43,291 nucleotides of DNA from Vagococcus silagei (lineage in GTDB: Bacteria > Bacillota > Bacilli > Lactobacillales > Vagococcaceae), in contig NZ_SDGV01000013.1 in assembly GCF_004795745.1 (NCBI RefSeq), positions 1-43,291 on the forward strand. The letters run 5' to 3'. Each line of letters opens with the position of its first letter. Within the stretch, counting starts at the first letter, position 1. Made by a program: the position numbers and the translations under genes. The notes below the pieces were generated by a model. The model was given only the letters and a program-made list of their open reading frames with translations. It was not told where the DNA came from and did not search any database. Below are positions 17,868 through 26,161 of the stretch, piece by piece.

Positions 17868-18749
17868 TTGGACAAGGTAAAACCGTATAGCAATCGCTTA
17901 TACGAGTATGGTACCAAAATATTTGTTTTAATGGTTTATGCGTTTCTGTATTCGATAGCACTGAATGTTTTTTGGCAGAATGGTAATATTTATTCAGGGG
18001 GAATCACTGGAATTTCGCAAATCATTACGACTTTCTTAAGTAAAACTACAACCCTAGATATCCCAATTGCGTATATCTATTATGCACTAAATATTCCACT
18101 TCTTTTAGTGGGCTGGTTTATTGTTGATCGTAAATTTGTGGTCTTCACGATTATTGGTGTTACTTTTGCGTCGTTTGCGATTGATACAATGCCTGTCGTA
18201 GCGCTCACGAAAGATCCCATAATTTGTGCAATCTTTGGTGGAGCTATTGGGGGCTATTCATTAGGACTAGCACTTAAATATGGTATGTCTACTGGTGGTA
18301 TGGATATTGTTTTAATCGGATTAAGAAGAATTACGGGTAAGAGCATTGGCCATTTTTCGATGATTATTAATGGGATTATTGTTTTAACAGCTGGCTTTAT
18401 TTTTGGTTGGCAACATGCTTTTTATAGTGTCTTATCTATTATTGTGAGCGCAAAGGCAACAGATATGGTCTATATTAAGCATCAAAAGGTTCAAGTAATG
18501 ATAATTACGCATTATCCCGATAGAGTTGTAGCCAGACTTCAAGAGGGGTTAACGCGAGGGATTACGGTAATAGAAAACGCTAAAGGTGGTTACATGCATC
18601 AAGATAAAGCCGTTTTGATTACTGTTATCACGCGCTATGAAATGGAAATATTAAAAGAATTAATGAAAGACGTCGATGAGCACGCGTTCGTAAGTGTCTC
18701 GCATGATGTTGAAATACTAAGTGACTTTAAAGAGTTAGATATTATTTAA
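17868..18749 (+). CDS. YitT family membrane protein
   Basis: The 293-residue protein has an N-terminal membrane domain of about five or six helices with the YitT/DUF161 entry NVFWQNGNIYSGGITGISQII and the AIFGGAIGGYSLGLALKYG-STGGMDI core. A cytoplasmic DUF2179-type C-terminal domain (about 210-293: VMIITHYPDRVVARL, then AVLITVITRYEM) follows. The start is TTG at 17868, supported by AAGGAGAGG six bases upstream. The molecular function of the family is not established. It is a single gene with its own terminator; the link to the hut operon upstream is only adjacency. Confidence 0.85.
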   Translation: MDKVKPYSNRLYEYGTKIFVLMVYAFLYSIALNVFWQNGNIYSGGITGISQIITTFLSKTTTLDIPIAYIYYALNIPLLLVGWFIVDRKFVVFTIIGVTFASFAIDTMPVVALTKDPIICAIFGGAIGGYSLGLALKYGMSTGGMDIVLIGLRRITGKSIGHFSMIINGIIVLTAGFIFGWQHAFYSVLSIIVSAKATDMVYIKHQKVQVMIITHYPDRVVARLQEGLTRGITVIENAKGGYMHQDKAVLITVITRYEMEILKELMKDVDEHAFVSVSHDVEILSDFKELDII

Positions 18750-18755
18750 ATAAAT

Positions 18756-18801
18756 AAGGCCACTTGTAAAATGATCATCATTTTACGAGGGCCTTTTTTG
18801 A
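18756..18801 (+). terminator. yitT-like gene terminator
   Basis: AAGGCC/GGCCTT closes a perfect inner stem GTAAAATGAT-C-ATCATTTTAC, followed by a T-run. Confidence 0.88.
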
Positions 18802-18823
18802 TATATTGAAAATATGCAAAATA

Positions 18824-18846
18824 AAAAAGCCGGGAATAATCCCGAC
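18824..18846 (-). terminator. Terminator of the LysM/APF gene
   Basis: On the minus strand, GTCGGGA pairs with TCCCGGC (one G-U), then TTTTTT. Confidence 0.8.
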
Positions 18847-18862
18847 TCCTTAGTAACTAATT

Positions 18863-19471
18863 TTAGTACCAACCGTTGTTCATCCAGAATGCTTGTGCAT
18901 TTTCCCATGAACCATAACGATCAGCTACGTATTGATCAGCAACACGTTCTTGATTTTCTGGAGAGTGGTCTCCACCTAAATAGTTTGGATCTAATTGGTA
19001 ACGACCAACATGGTATCCGTTAGATGCTGTATAACTACCGCCAGATTCTCTTTGAGCAATCCATTCTTTAGCACTTGAAGATTGACCAGCATAGTTAGAA
19101 CCAGCGTTTGATGCTACTGCTGGAGCTTCGATAGCTTCTGCTTGGAATTCTTCTGCTTGGAATTCTTCTGCTGGAATTGGTTCTTCAACATAAGTTTCTT
19201 CTTGAACAGCAGGAGCAGTTGTTGCTTCAACTTTTTTCTTATCATCGTTAATCACTAATTGTTGACCAACATGAATTAAGTTAATGTCTTGAATTTTGTT
19301 GTCTTTTGCAATTGAATCAATTAACGCATTGCTGTCTGAAAATTGATGTGAGATGCCTGATAAAGTGTCGCCAGCTTTAACAGTGTATAAAGTTTCTGCA
19401 TTTGCTTCAGTTCCCAAAAATAATCCAAAGGCTAACGTTGACCCAAATAATAAATATCTTAGTGATTTCAT
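18863..19471 (-). CDS. Secreted LysM protein with APF/transglycosylase-like C-terminus
   Basis: This is an exported cell-wall protein of 202 residues. Residues 1-26 form a signal peptide (cleavage likely after EANA). About 27-72 is a LysM domain (YTVKAGDTLSGISHQF to HVGQQLVIN) that binds peptidoglycan. About 73-125 is an acidic Pro/Glu/Ala linker with the repeated unit EEFQAE. The last 70 residues (WIAQRESGGSY, GRYQLDPNYLGGDHSPENQERVADQYV, WMNNGWY) match aggregation-promoting-factor and IsaA/SceD-type muralytic domains; the Glu of RESGG would be the catalytic acid. The ATG follows GAAGGGGA on the minus strand. Such genes are often under WalRK control. Confidence 0.85.
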   Translation of the reverse strand: MKSLRYLLFGSTLAFGLFLGTEANAETLYTVKAGDTLSGISHQFSDSNALIDSIAKDNKIQDINLIHVGQQLVINDDKKKVEATTAPAVQEETYVEEPIPAEEFQAEEFQAEAIEAPAVASNAGSNYAGQSSSAKEWIAQRESGGSYTASNGYHVGRYQLDPNYLGGDHSPENQERVADQYVADRYGSWENAQAFWMNNGWY

Positions 19472-19950
19472 AAATAATTAAATCCCCTTCTGTGTTTAAA
19501 AATTTTTTCGGTTGGGCAATAATTTTTAGCTTGCCTCAACAAAATATACTTTATCATCAAAAAAGATTTCGTAGGTGAATAAAAGAATGAAATTAGGTAA
19601 CAAGAATCGTCAAATATGTAATATTTCTGTACGTTAAGAAATATTGTAATGATTCTAAATTAACGTTAAAAAGAACAAGTTTTATGAAATTGTTATTAAT
19701 AAACCCTTACAAATGTTGTATAATAGATGATGTTAGAGATGAAACCAGTTATCAAAGTTTGAAAGTTATTAGTCATAATTATTACAAGTGTTACATATAT
19801 ATCACGCTTGAAATGTGTTTGTAGCATTAAATTATGGGTTTTTGGAGTTGTTTTGATGAAAAATGTGCGAAAAAAATAGCTATTTAAGCCGTTTTTTCTT
19901 ATACTAGTATCAGACAACACTAAAAAGTTAAAGATGAAGGGTGTGAGATA
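19472..19950. other. Gene-free divergent region upstream of the LysM/APF gene
   Basis: No gene is supported in these 479 bp. It contains TGTAAT-N5-TGTACG (19617-19633), a partial match to the WalR box. It also holds a perfect 8-bp inverted repeat AATATTTC/GAAATATT (19620-19627 and 19638-19645), the palindrome TTAACGTTAA near 19660 and an isolated TATAAT near 19719. A 74-codon reading frame on the minus strand lacks a ribosome binding site. Confidence 0.4.
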
Positions 19951-20754
19951 ATGATAGTAGACTCAAATTTACCTGTAGAACGTGATCGATTGAAAAATAG
20001 ATTGATTCGTTTAGTCAAAGAAGACCGAGAAATTGTGGGATGTTTCTTTGATGGATCAATTGGGAGTAATCAAGAAGACTTTTATTCGGATATTGATGCT
20101 CGAATTGTCGTCAAACCACATGTTAATCTCAAAAGAAAACAGCGTGAAATTATTAATGCAATTGGTGAACACCTCTTTATTGAAACACAAGGCTTAAATT
20201 ATGCTGTGATTCATTACGCTACATTTATTAAATTGGATTTATTTGTTTATTATGAAGCAGACTTGGAACCAAGTGTTTGGTCAAAAAATATTGAAATTGT
20301 TAAAGACAATGGTATGATTCGCGAATTGCAATATGTTTCTCAAAGTGTCGTTTATCGAATTGATCAAGCTGAGTTTGATGATTTAGTCTTTAAATATTAT
20401 GGACATTATTTTGCTTTATATCGTAGTTTGAAACGAAAAGAGCTCAATGATCTTGAATTTATTTCGCTTTATCTGAAACATTCACTGGTGTCAATGTGGT
20501 ATATCGAAAAAGGTTATGCACCTAATGCGACGTTTGATTGGAGTCAATATGAGGGACGACGTTCAAAATTGTCGAAGTATGAAAAAGAGTTCTTGCAAAG
20601 TTACTCACCTTTACTTGAAGAGGATATGGCTGACTTCACCAAAGAAATTCGAATCTTGATGTTTCAGGCAACAGAAAAAGTTGCTGTTTATAATAATCTA
20701 AATTTTGATAAAAAAGTTTTCCGCGATGTACATCGGTTAATTTCATTTAAATAG
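19951..20754 (+). CDS. Nucleotidyltransferase-fold protein
   Basis: The 267-residue cytoplasmic protein has the polymerase-beta-like nucleotidyltransferase signature near residues 34-50: GS-I-GS, about ten residues, then DID (in FYSDIDARIVV), with a further acidic strand KLDLFVYYEAD near 105. The helical C-terminal half resembles aminoglycoside/lincosamide adenylyltransferase-like proteins, but no specific substrate can be read from the sequence, and a drug-resistance role should not be assumed. The ATG follows AAGGGTGTGA. It is a single gene sharing a bidirectional terminator with the ATPase gene. Confidence 0.75.
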   Translation: MIVDSNLPVERDRLKNRLIRLVKEDREIVGCFFDGSIGSNQEDFYSDIDARIVVKPHVNLKRKQREIINAIGEHLFIETQGLNYAVIHYATFIKLDLFVYYEADLEPSVWSKNIEIVKDNGMIRELQYVSQSVVYRIDQAEFDDLVFKYYGHYFALYRSLKRKELNDLEFISLYLKHSLVSMWYIEKGYAPNATFDWSQYEGRRSKLSKYEKEFLQSYSPLLEEDMADFTKEIRILMFQATEKVAVYNNLNFDKKVFRDVHRLISFK

Positions 20755-20756
20755 TA

Positions 20757-20796
20757 AAAAGCATTTCCCCTATATAATAGAAGGAAATGCTTTTTT
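20757..20796. terminator. Bidirectional terminator
   Basis: AAAAGCATTTCC (20757-20768) pairs with GGAAATGCTTTT (20783-20794) between two convergent genes, with T/A tracts on both sides. Confidence 0.88.
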
Positions 20797-20801
20797 ATTT
20801 T

Positions 20802-22736
20802 TTATTTTAATGGTTTTAATAAGCGAATACCATTAAGTAAAACAAGGATTGTACTTGATTCGTGAGCTAGAATACCGATTGGTAAGTTCATCTTACCGAA
20901 GATGTTTAAGACAACTAAGAGTAAGACAACTGCCATTGAGAATGTAATGTTTTGCATGACAACGCGATTTAAGCGTTTAGAGATGCGATGTGCATATGTC
21001 AATTGATCTAAATCGTTTTTCATTAGGACTACATCAGCTACATCGATCGCGATATCAGTACCTTCACCCATGGCAATTCCGATGTCAGATTTAACAAGTG
21101 CAGGGGCATCATTGACGCCATCCCCAACCATCGCAACTTGACCGTAAACTTTTTGAAGTTCTTCGACAGCTTGCGCTTTGTTTTCAGGTAAGACATTTCC
21201 TTTAACGTCATCAACATTTAAAGTTTTACCAATGGCTTGACCAGTCACTTCATTGTCACCAGTAATCATGATTGTATGAATACCGGCTTGTTTCATGTAT
21301 TTAATCATATCAACAGCTTTTTCATTTGGTAAGTCCATCATGGCAATTAAACCAATCGCATGATCGTTCTTACCGAAGAGAACGACAGTTTTACCTTCAC
21401 GAGCAAATTCTTCACGTTTTTGTTCCAATTGTAGAGGCAAGACGTTGAATTGTTCTGCTTTACCAATTTTGTATAGATCTTGTTGGATACTTGTGACTAA
21501 ACCATGACCAATTTGATTTTCAACGACTAAGTCAAGTTCTTCAGTCACAGGGATACCTTCAATAATTGCAGTTGCTAATGGATGGTTTGCTTGTTTTTCC
21601 ATTGCCACAATAATATTTTTGTAGTTTTCTGCTTCAGTTTTGTTTTCATTTAAGAAATAAACATCAGTAACGCTTGGTTTACCTTGAGTTAAAGTACCAG
21701 TCTTATCAAAAGCAAATGCCTTAATGTCGACTAAGTTTGAAAGGTAAGAACCACCTTTGAATAAAACACCACGTTTAGCAAGATTTGAAATACCAGAAAG
21801 TGTAGCCGGTACATCACTTGCAGCTAAGGCACAAGGAGAAGCAACAGTCAGGAAGACCATACCTTTATAGAAACTTTCATACCAAGTATGACCAAATACG
21901 AGTGGCATTAAAATAATGTATAAAGTAATCGACACTAATACAAGAGTGACATATTTAGGTTCTAATTTTTTAATTTTAGTTGCTGTTTTTGATAAGTTGC
22001 TTTGTGATTGGTTTACTAATTCTAAAATTTTAGCGAAAACTGTGTCGCTACTATCTTTTGTAACAACCATTGTAAATGAAGATTGGCCGTTCATTGTACT
22101 ACCAAAAACGAAATCCCCAGTTGTTTTTTCAGCGGGAATACTTTCACCGTTAATTGATGATTCGTCGATGTTGGCAAATCCTGAAAGAATCTCCCCGTCA
22201 GTTGGGATTTGATCACCATTTAAGACTTGTAAATGGTCGCCAATTTTTAGTTCGCCAACAGGTACAATTTTTGTGTCGCCGTTGTCTAAAATTAAGCGCG
22301 CCTCTGTTGGGTTCATTGCCATCAAGTTTGTAATTTCTTTTTTACTTTTTTCTTCAACATAATCTTCAAGGAAATGAGCACCGGCGAAGATAACGATCAG
22401 TAGGGCACCTTCTTTGAAGTCACCAATAATTGCCGCACCAAAGGCAGCGAATGCCATTAAGATATGAACATTAGGTGTGAATTTACGATTTTCTTTTGTT
22501 TGCGAAATTGTATCAGAGAAGCCCTCAATAATAATATGATACCCTGATAAAAAGATTGTCACTGTAGCTAAAATATTTGCTGTAAGGGTTCCAAATGGGA
22601 AGTAACTTAAGATAAATGCTCCCAACCCGATAAAGTATAAAATTGTTGGCAATGCGCCATGACTATGTTCGTGGTTATGATCGTGTGAATGATTGTGGTC
22701 ATGTTCATGATCATGGTTGTGTTCGTGATTTGACAT
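20802..22736 (-). CDS. P1B-4-type heavy-metal transporting ATPase
   Basis: The 644-residue membrane pump exports divalent metal ions at the cost of ATP. The first 27 residues are a His-rich tail (repeats of HDH, HEH, HNH) in place of a classical metal-binding domain. Membrane motifs are S300-P301-C302 in helix 6 and the HE-x-x-T motif starting at H625 in helix 8, the P1B-4 signature of Co/Zn/Cd/Fe exporters. Catalytic parts are the DKTGTLT phosphorylation Asp at residue 344, the QANHPLATA nucleotide-binding HP, MITGDN and MVGDGVNDAPAL. The exact metal cannot be told. It has a strong AGGAGG site and an operator-overlapped promoter just upstream, so metal-dependent derepression is likely. No ArsR-type regulator gene is adjacent. 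Confidence 0.9.
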   Translation of the reverse strand: MSNHEHNHDHEHDHNHSHDHNHEHSHGALPTILYFIGLGAFILSYFPFGTLTANILATVTIFLSGYHIIIEGFSDTISQTKENRKFTPNVHILMAFAAFGAAIIGDFKEGALLIVIFAGAHFLEDYVEEKSKKEITNLMAMNPTEARLILDNGDTKIVPVGELKIGDHLQVLNGDQIPTDGEILSGFANIDESSINGESIPAEKTTGDFVFGSTMNGQSSFTMVVTKDSSDTVFAKILELVNQSQSNLSKTATKIKKLEPKYVTLVLVSITLYIILMPLVFGHTWYESFYKGMVFLTVASPCALAASDVPATLSGISNLAKRGVLFKGGSYLSNLVDIKAFAFDKTGTLTQGKPSVTDVYFLNENKTEAENYKNIIVAMEKQANHPLATAIIEGIPVTEELDLVVENQIGHGLVTSIQQDLYKIGKAEQFNVLPLQLEQKREEFAREGKTVVLFGKNDHAIGLIAMMDLPNEKAVDMIKYMKQAGIHTIMITGDNEVTGQAIGKTLNVDDVKGNVLPENKAQAVEELQKVYGQVAMVGDGVNDAPALVKSDIGIAMGEGTDIAIDVADVVLMKNDLDQLTYAHRISKRLNRVVMQNITFSMAVVLLLVVLNIFGKMNLPIGILAHESSTILVLLNGIRLLKPLK

Positions 22737-22756
22737 AGTAAAAACCTCCTCTTTTG

Positions 22757-22809
22757 ATATGAATACCTGTTCATATGAATATCATATCATATTATAGTGA
22801 AAATGACAA
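22757..22809 (-). promoter_or_regulatory. Metal ATPase promoter with ArsR/SmtB-type operator
   Basis: On the minus strand, TTGTCA (22809-22804) and TATGAT (22786-22781) are 17 bp apart. Immediately downstream is a perfect inverted repeat ATATGAA-N6-TTCATAT (22757-22776), the form of operators bound by ArsR/SmtB metal sensors such as CzrA. A bound sensor would block the promoter until metal releases it. Confidence 0.65.
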
Positions 22810-22839
22810 CTAAAAAATGAACTTTTTTAAGAAAAAAAT

Positions 22840-22890
22840 AAAGGAAAGGATTACCGCTTTTTACTGGTAATCTTTTCCTTTATTATCATA
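22840..22890. terminator. Terminator behind the GNAT gene
   Basis: A 16-bp stem with one imperfect pair (22840-22855 with 22866-22881) has T-rich flanks in both directions. It ends the minus-strand acetyltransferase transcript before the ATPase promoter. Confidence 0.75.
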
Positions 22891-22899
22891 GTTAAAAAG

Positions 22900-23466
22900 T
22901 TAAATATTTTTTTGTAAATGATCGTACTTGTGTCCAGCGATCATCATTTCGCCAACTTTTTCAAAACCATTATTTAGATAAACTTTTTGAGCACTTAAGT
23001 TAATTTGATCAACGTTCAAACCAATCACATTGCGCTTACGTTCTTTAGCTTTCAATGGTAAGGCACCTAATAGCTCAGTCGCAACACCTTGGCGTCTAAA
23101 GTTTGGTGACGCAACGATGGTATCCAAGTACCACTCATCTTGGTATGTTTCAAGTTCGTCAAAGAGATGATATTCTGTTGAAAAATCTTTTTGTTGTAGA
23201 AATTGATGATAGGGTGTATCAATTGTTTTTTCCATTTCATCAGTGTAGCCAAATGCAACACCAGCAATGTCATTGTTTATTTCTTTAACAATCGCATTAT
23301 TGAAACCATAACGATAGTCTGGTAAGTCTTGGAAAGCTTCAGCTAAAAGTTTTAAAAGTTGTGCTTCAGTTAATTTATTAAAGACCTCAAGTTCCATATC
23401 TTTTAGGACAATCATTACTAGTTCCATTGCTTTAACGGCATCTTCTGGTCGAGCTGCTCTAATCAT
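22900..23466 (-). CDS. GNAT family N-acetyltransferase
   Basis: The 188-residue acyl-CoA-dependent acetyltransferase has the acetyl-CoA loop RRQGVATELL (about residue 135) after the strand DTIVASPNF, and the C-terminal NLSAQKVYLNNGFEKVGE block typical of GNATs. The substrate is unknown. I use the ATG at 23466 (MIRAARPED), because GAGGAGG lies 6-8 bases upstream; an in-frame ATG 14 codons earlier has no such site. It is a single gene facing away from rplK. Confidence 0.85.
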   Translation of the reverse strand: MIRAARPEDAVKAMELVMIVLKDMELEVFNKLTEAQLLKLLAEAFQDLPDYRYGFNNAIVKEINNDIAGVAFGYTDEMEKTIDTPYHQFLQQKDFSTEYHLFDELETYQDEWYLDTIVASPNFRRQGVATELLGALPLKAKERKRNVIGLNVDQINLSAQKVYLNNGFEKVGEMMIAGHKYDHLQKNI

Positions 23467-23613
23467 ATGTTTTCCTCCTCGTTCAGTATTCATGGTACAC
23501 TTTATCACGACTTCTGACTGCTCGCAACTTTAACTGTTTGAAAATAAGTGCCTATATAATAGAAGAAAGTTGTTTCAACAGTGAAAAAATTTTAACAAAA
23601 GTGACAATAAGAC

Positions 23614-23641
23614 TTGATAAATTCTCTAAAGTGTTTATAAT
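23614..23641 (+). promoter_or_regulatory. rplK promoter
   Basis: TTGATA (23614-23619) and TATAAT (23636-23641) are 16 bp apart, about 100 bp before rplK. Confidence 0.6.
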
Positions 23642-23683
23642 TAATGAGGTACGTGTTTTATACGTATTTTTTATTATGGAAGT

Positions 23684-23719
23684 GTGGGAGGAGAAATTTT
23701 CATCTCCATTAAACCACAT
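23684..23719 (+). promoter_or_regulatory. Candidate L1 binding hairpin in the rplK leader
   Basis: The GTGG (23684-23687) to CCAC (23714-23717) outer stem encloses GGAGA/TCTCC. The same GTGGGAGG...AACCACA arrangement recurs before rplA. L1 represses its own operon by binding such mRNA elements in many bacteria. Confidence 0.55.
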
Positions 23720-23743
23720 CACGGACTTAAGGAGGTATGTCTC

Positions 23744-24166
23744 GTGGCAAAAAAAGTAGAAAAATTAGTTAAATTACAAATTCCTGCAGGGAAAGCAACA
23801 CCAGCTCCACCAGTAGGTCCAGCATTAGGTCAAGCGGGTATCAACATTATGGGATTCACTAAAGAATTCAACGCTCGTACTGCAGATCAAGCTGGTTTAA
23901 TTATTCCAGTTGTAATCTCTGTATATGAAGACCGTTCATTTACATTCATTACAAAAACACCACCTGCTGCAGTTTTACTTAAAAAAGCTGCTAAGATTGA
24001 TAAAGGTTCAGGTGAACCAAACTCTAAAAAAGTTGCAACTGTAACTAAAGATCAAGTTAAAGAAATTGCTGAAACAAAAATGGAAGACCTAAACGCAGCT
24101 GACGTAGAAGCAGCTATGCGCATGGTAGAAGGTACTGCACGAAGCATGGGTATCGTTGTTGAGTAA
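23744..24166 (+). CDS. rplK: 50S ribosomal protein L11
   Basis: L11 forms, with 23S rRNA, the GTPase-associated centre of the large subunit. The 140-residue protein starts [33 protein letters not shown], the textbook L11 N-terminus, and ends with the RNA-binding domain ([17 protein letters not shown]). The start is GTG at 23744, directed by AAGGAGG. A longer in-frame extension upstream overlaps the leader hairpin and should not be used. It is followed by rplA. Confidence 0.97.
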   Translation: MAKKVEKLVKLQIPAGKATPAPPVGPALGQAGINIMGFTKEFNARTADQAGLIIPVVISVYEDRSFTFITKTPPAAVLLKKAAKIDKGSGEPNSKKVATVTKDQVKEIAETKMEDLNAADVEAAMRMVEGTARSMGIVVE

Positions 24167-24227
24167 TTAATAACTGACTATCTAGAAGTAGCTTCTCAGA
24201 CGAATTTATGTTGAAAGATATAAATAA

Positions 24228-24254
24228 GTGGGAGGTTCATCCGTTATAACCACA
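24228..24254 (+). promoter_or_regulatory. Second candidate L1 binding hairpin, before rplA
   Basis: GTGGGAGGTTCATCC is followed by AACCACA (24248-24254). It has the same outer GTGG/CCAC pairing as the rplK leader with a shorter inner stem, just ahead of the rplA ribosome binding site. Confidence 0.5.
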
Positions 24255-24271
24255 ATCAAGGAGGAAACAAA

Positions 24272-24961
24272 ATGGCTAAGAAAAGCAAAAAAATGCAAGA
24301 TGCATTAAAGAAAGTTGATGTAACAAAAGAATACGCTGTCGCAGAAGCGGTAGCTTTAGCAAAAGAAACTAACATTGCAAAATTTGACGCAACAGTTGAA
24401 GTTGCTTATAACTTAAATATTGATCCTAAGAAAGCTGACCAACAAATCCGTGGTGCTGTTGTATTACCAAACGGTACTGGTAAAACTCAATCAGTTTTAG
24501 TTTTCGCTAAAGGTGAAAAAGCTAAAGAAGCTGAAGCAGCTGGTGCTGACTACGTTGGAGAAGCAGACTTAGTTCAAAAAATTAAAGGTGGCTGGTTTGA
24601 CTTTGACGTTGTCGTAGCAACTCCAGACATGATGGCTCAAGTAGGTCAATTAGGACGTGTCTTAGGACCTAAAGGCTTAATGCCAAACCCTAAAACTGGT
24701 ACTGTAACAATGGATGTTACAAAAGCAGTTGAAGAAGTTAAAGCTGGTAAAGTAACTTACCGTGTTGACAAACAAGGTAACATCCATGTTCCAATCGGTA
24801 AAGTATCATTTGACGAAGCTAAATTAGTTGAAAACTTCAACACTATTCATGATGTAATCATGAAAGCTAAACCTGCAGCAACTAAAGGACAATACATCCA
24901 AAGCTTGACTGTAACAACAACATTTGGCCCTGGGGTTAAAGTTGACAAATTTTCATTCTAA
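24272..24961 (+). CDS. rplA: 50S ribosomal protein L1
   Basis: L1 forms the mobile stalk near the E site and helps release deacylated tRNA; it also acts as a translational repressor of the L11-L1 mRNA. The 229-residue protein has the expected length and the motifs [18 protein letters not shown] and [24 protein letters not shown] precedes its ATG. It lies 105 bp after rplK. A separate promoter and the L10 leader follow it. Confidence 0.97.
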   Translation: MAKKSKKMQDALKKVDVTKEYAVAEAVALAKETNIAKFDATVEVAYNLNIDPKKADQQIRGAVVLPNGTGKTQSVLVFAKGEKAKEAEAAGADYVGEADLVQKIKGGWFDFDVVVATPDMMAQVGQLGRVLGPKGLMPNPKTGTVTMDVTKAVEEVKAGKVTYRVDKQGNIHVPIGKVSFDEAKLVENFNTIHDVIMKAKPAATKGQYIQSLTVTTTFGPGVKVDKFSF

Positions 24962-24976
24962 TTAATAAAAAATTTA

Positions 24977-25013
24977 TTGACCTAGATAACTGTATATGTT
25001 ATAGTTATCTAGG
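24977..25013 (+). promoter_or_regulatory. rplJ promoter overlapping a hairpin
   Basis: TTGACC (24977-24982), 17 bp, then TATAGT (25000-25005). The same bases form a perfect 11-bp stem CCTAGATAACT/AGTTATCTAGG (24981-24991 and 25003-25013). In RNA from the upstream genes this could act as a weak terminator; in DNA it is a promoter for rplJ-rplL. Confidence 0.55.
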
Positions 25014-25024
25014 TTATTAAATAA

Positions 25025-25130
25025 AAGCCGAAGACAGTAGGTGACGCAAGTCTTAATTTCCTACCGAGGACTGATTTGATCGAATCAAGGTCCCTCTATG
25101 TCAACGGTGGCATGGAGTTTTTTTATTGCA
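25025..25130 (+). ncRNA. Ribosomal protein L10 leader
   Basis: The mRNA leader has the L10-leader hallmarks of Firmicutes: AAGCCGAAGACAGTAGGTG, then TAATTTCCTACCGAGG (AGTAGG/CCTACC stem), then CCTCTATGTC. A late CATGGAGTTTTTTT end could serve as an attenuator. The L10(L12)4 complex binds such leaders to repress rplJ-rplL when in excess. Confidence 0.8.
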
Positions 25131-25169
25131 AAAAAATTCCACCATCTATTAATTCAGGAGGTGAAAATA

Positions 25170-25673
25170 ATGAGTGAAGCATCAATCGCTATTAAAGCAC
25201 AAGAAGTAGACGTTGTTGCAGAAAAACTTAAAGAAGCTGCATCTATCGTAGTCGTTGACTACCGTGGATTAACAGTGGAAGAAGTAACAAACTTACGTAA
25301 ACAATTACGTGACGCAAACGTTGAAATGAAAGTTATCAAAAATGGTATCTTACGTCGTGCAGCTGAAAAAGCTGGTTTAGAAGGTTTAGGTGAAGTATTC
25401 ACTGGACCAACAGCCGTAGCATTCAGTAACGAAGACGTAGTAGCACCAGCTAAAATCATGAATGACTTTGCAAAAGATGCAGAAGCATTAGAAATCAAAG
25501 GTGGCGTAATCGAAGGTGAAGTTTCTTCAGTAGAAGAAATCGTAGCTTTAGCAAAATTACCAAACCGCGAAGGTTTACTATCTATGTTACTATCTGTATT
25601 ACAAGCTCCAGTCAGAAACGTGGCTTACGCTGTCAACGCTGTTGCAGAAACAAAAGAAGAAGAAGTTGCTTAA
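25170..25673 (+). CDS. rplJ: 50S ribosomal protein L10
   Basis: L10 is the stalk base that carries L7/L12 dimers. The 167-residue protein has family length and the N-terminal [20 protein letters not shown] block, then [19 protein letters not shown] and an acidic C-terminal helix for L12. The ATG at 25170 follows AGGAGGTGA; an in-frame upstream ATG lies within the leader and is not the start. It is co-transcribed with rplL 65 bp downstream. Confidence 0.97.
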   Translation: MSEASIAIKAQEVDVVAEKLKEAASIVVVDYRGLTVEEVTNLRKQLRDANVEMKVIKNGILRRAAEKAGLEGLGEVFTGPTAVAFSNEDVVAPAKIMNDFAKDAEALEIKGGVIEGEVSSVEEIVALAKLPNREGLLSMLLSVLQAPVRNVAYAVNAVAETKEEEVA

Positions 25674-25738
25674 TTGCTGCTTAATCTAAACAAAAAATAA
25701 AAAAACAAATCGAAAGATTAATATGGAGGAAACATATC

Positions 25739-26107
25739 ATGGCATTAAACATTGAACAAATTATTGCTGATTTAAAAGAATCAACTATCTTAGAATTAAA
25801 TGACTTAGTTAAAGCTATCGAAGAAGAATTTGGCGTATCTGCTGCTGCTCCTGTAGCTGCTGCTGGTGCTGCTGCTGAAGGTGGCGCTGCTGAACAAACT
25901 GAATTTACAGTTGAATTAACAGCTGCTGGCGACCAAAAAGTTAAAGTAATCAAAGCTGTACGTGAAGCAACTGGTTTAGGTCTTAAAGAAGCTAAAGCTG
26001 TTGTAGATGGCGCTCCTGCACCAATCAAAGAAGGCGTATCTAAAGAAGAAGCTGAAGCATTAAAAGCTTCATTAGAAGAAGTTGGCGCTTCAATTACATT
26101 AAAATAA
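25739..26107 (+). CDS. rplL: 50S ribosomal protein L7/L12
   Basis: This is the stalk protein that recruits translational GTPases. The 122-residue protein has the N-terminal dimerisation helix pair, an Ala/Gly-rich hinge ([15 protein letters not shown], about residues 38-52) and the C-terminal domain [30 protein letters not shown] precedes the ATG. A strong terminator follows. Confidence 0.98.
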   Translation: MALNIEQIIADLKESTILELNDLVKAIEEEFGVSAAAPVAAAGAAAEGGAAEQTEFTVELTAAGDQKVKVIKAVREATGLGLKEAKAVVDGAPAPIKEGVSKEEAEALKASLEEVGASITLK

Positions 26108-26126
26108 TCTTTTTAATGAAAATGAT

Positions 26127-26161
26127 AAGCTCATTGCAAGCAATTGCAATGAGCTTTTTTT
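26127..26161. terminator. Terminator of rplJ-rplL, also facing the AraC-type regulator
   Basis: AAGCTCATTGCAA (26127-26139), a GCAA loop and TTGCAATGAGCTT (26144-26156) form a perfect 13-bp stem with a T-run. Confidence 0.92.

Noticed and set aside
19696-19920. 74-codon minus-strand open frame between the LysM gene and the nucleotidyltransferase gene
   Set aside because: It is AT-rich with no ribosome binding site and no recognisable motif; treated as chance.
19951-20754. Antibiotic-resistance adenylyltransferase
   Set aside because: Only the general nucleotidyltransferase signature is visible; nothing identifies a drug substrate.
23538-23759. 73-codon open frame ahead of rplK
   Set aside because: It spans the rplK promoter and leader, has no ribosome binding site and no recognisable protein character.
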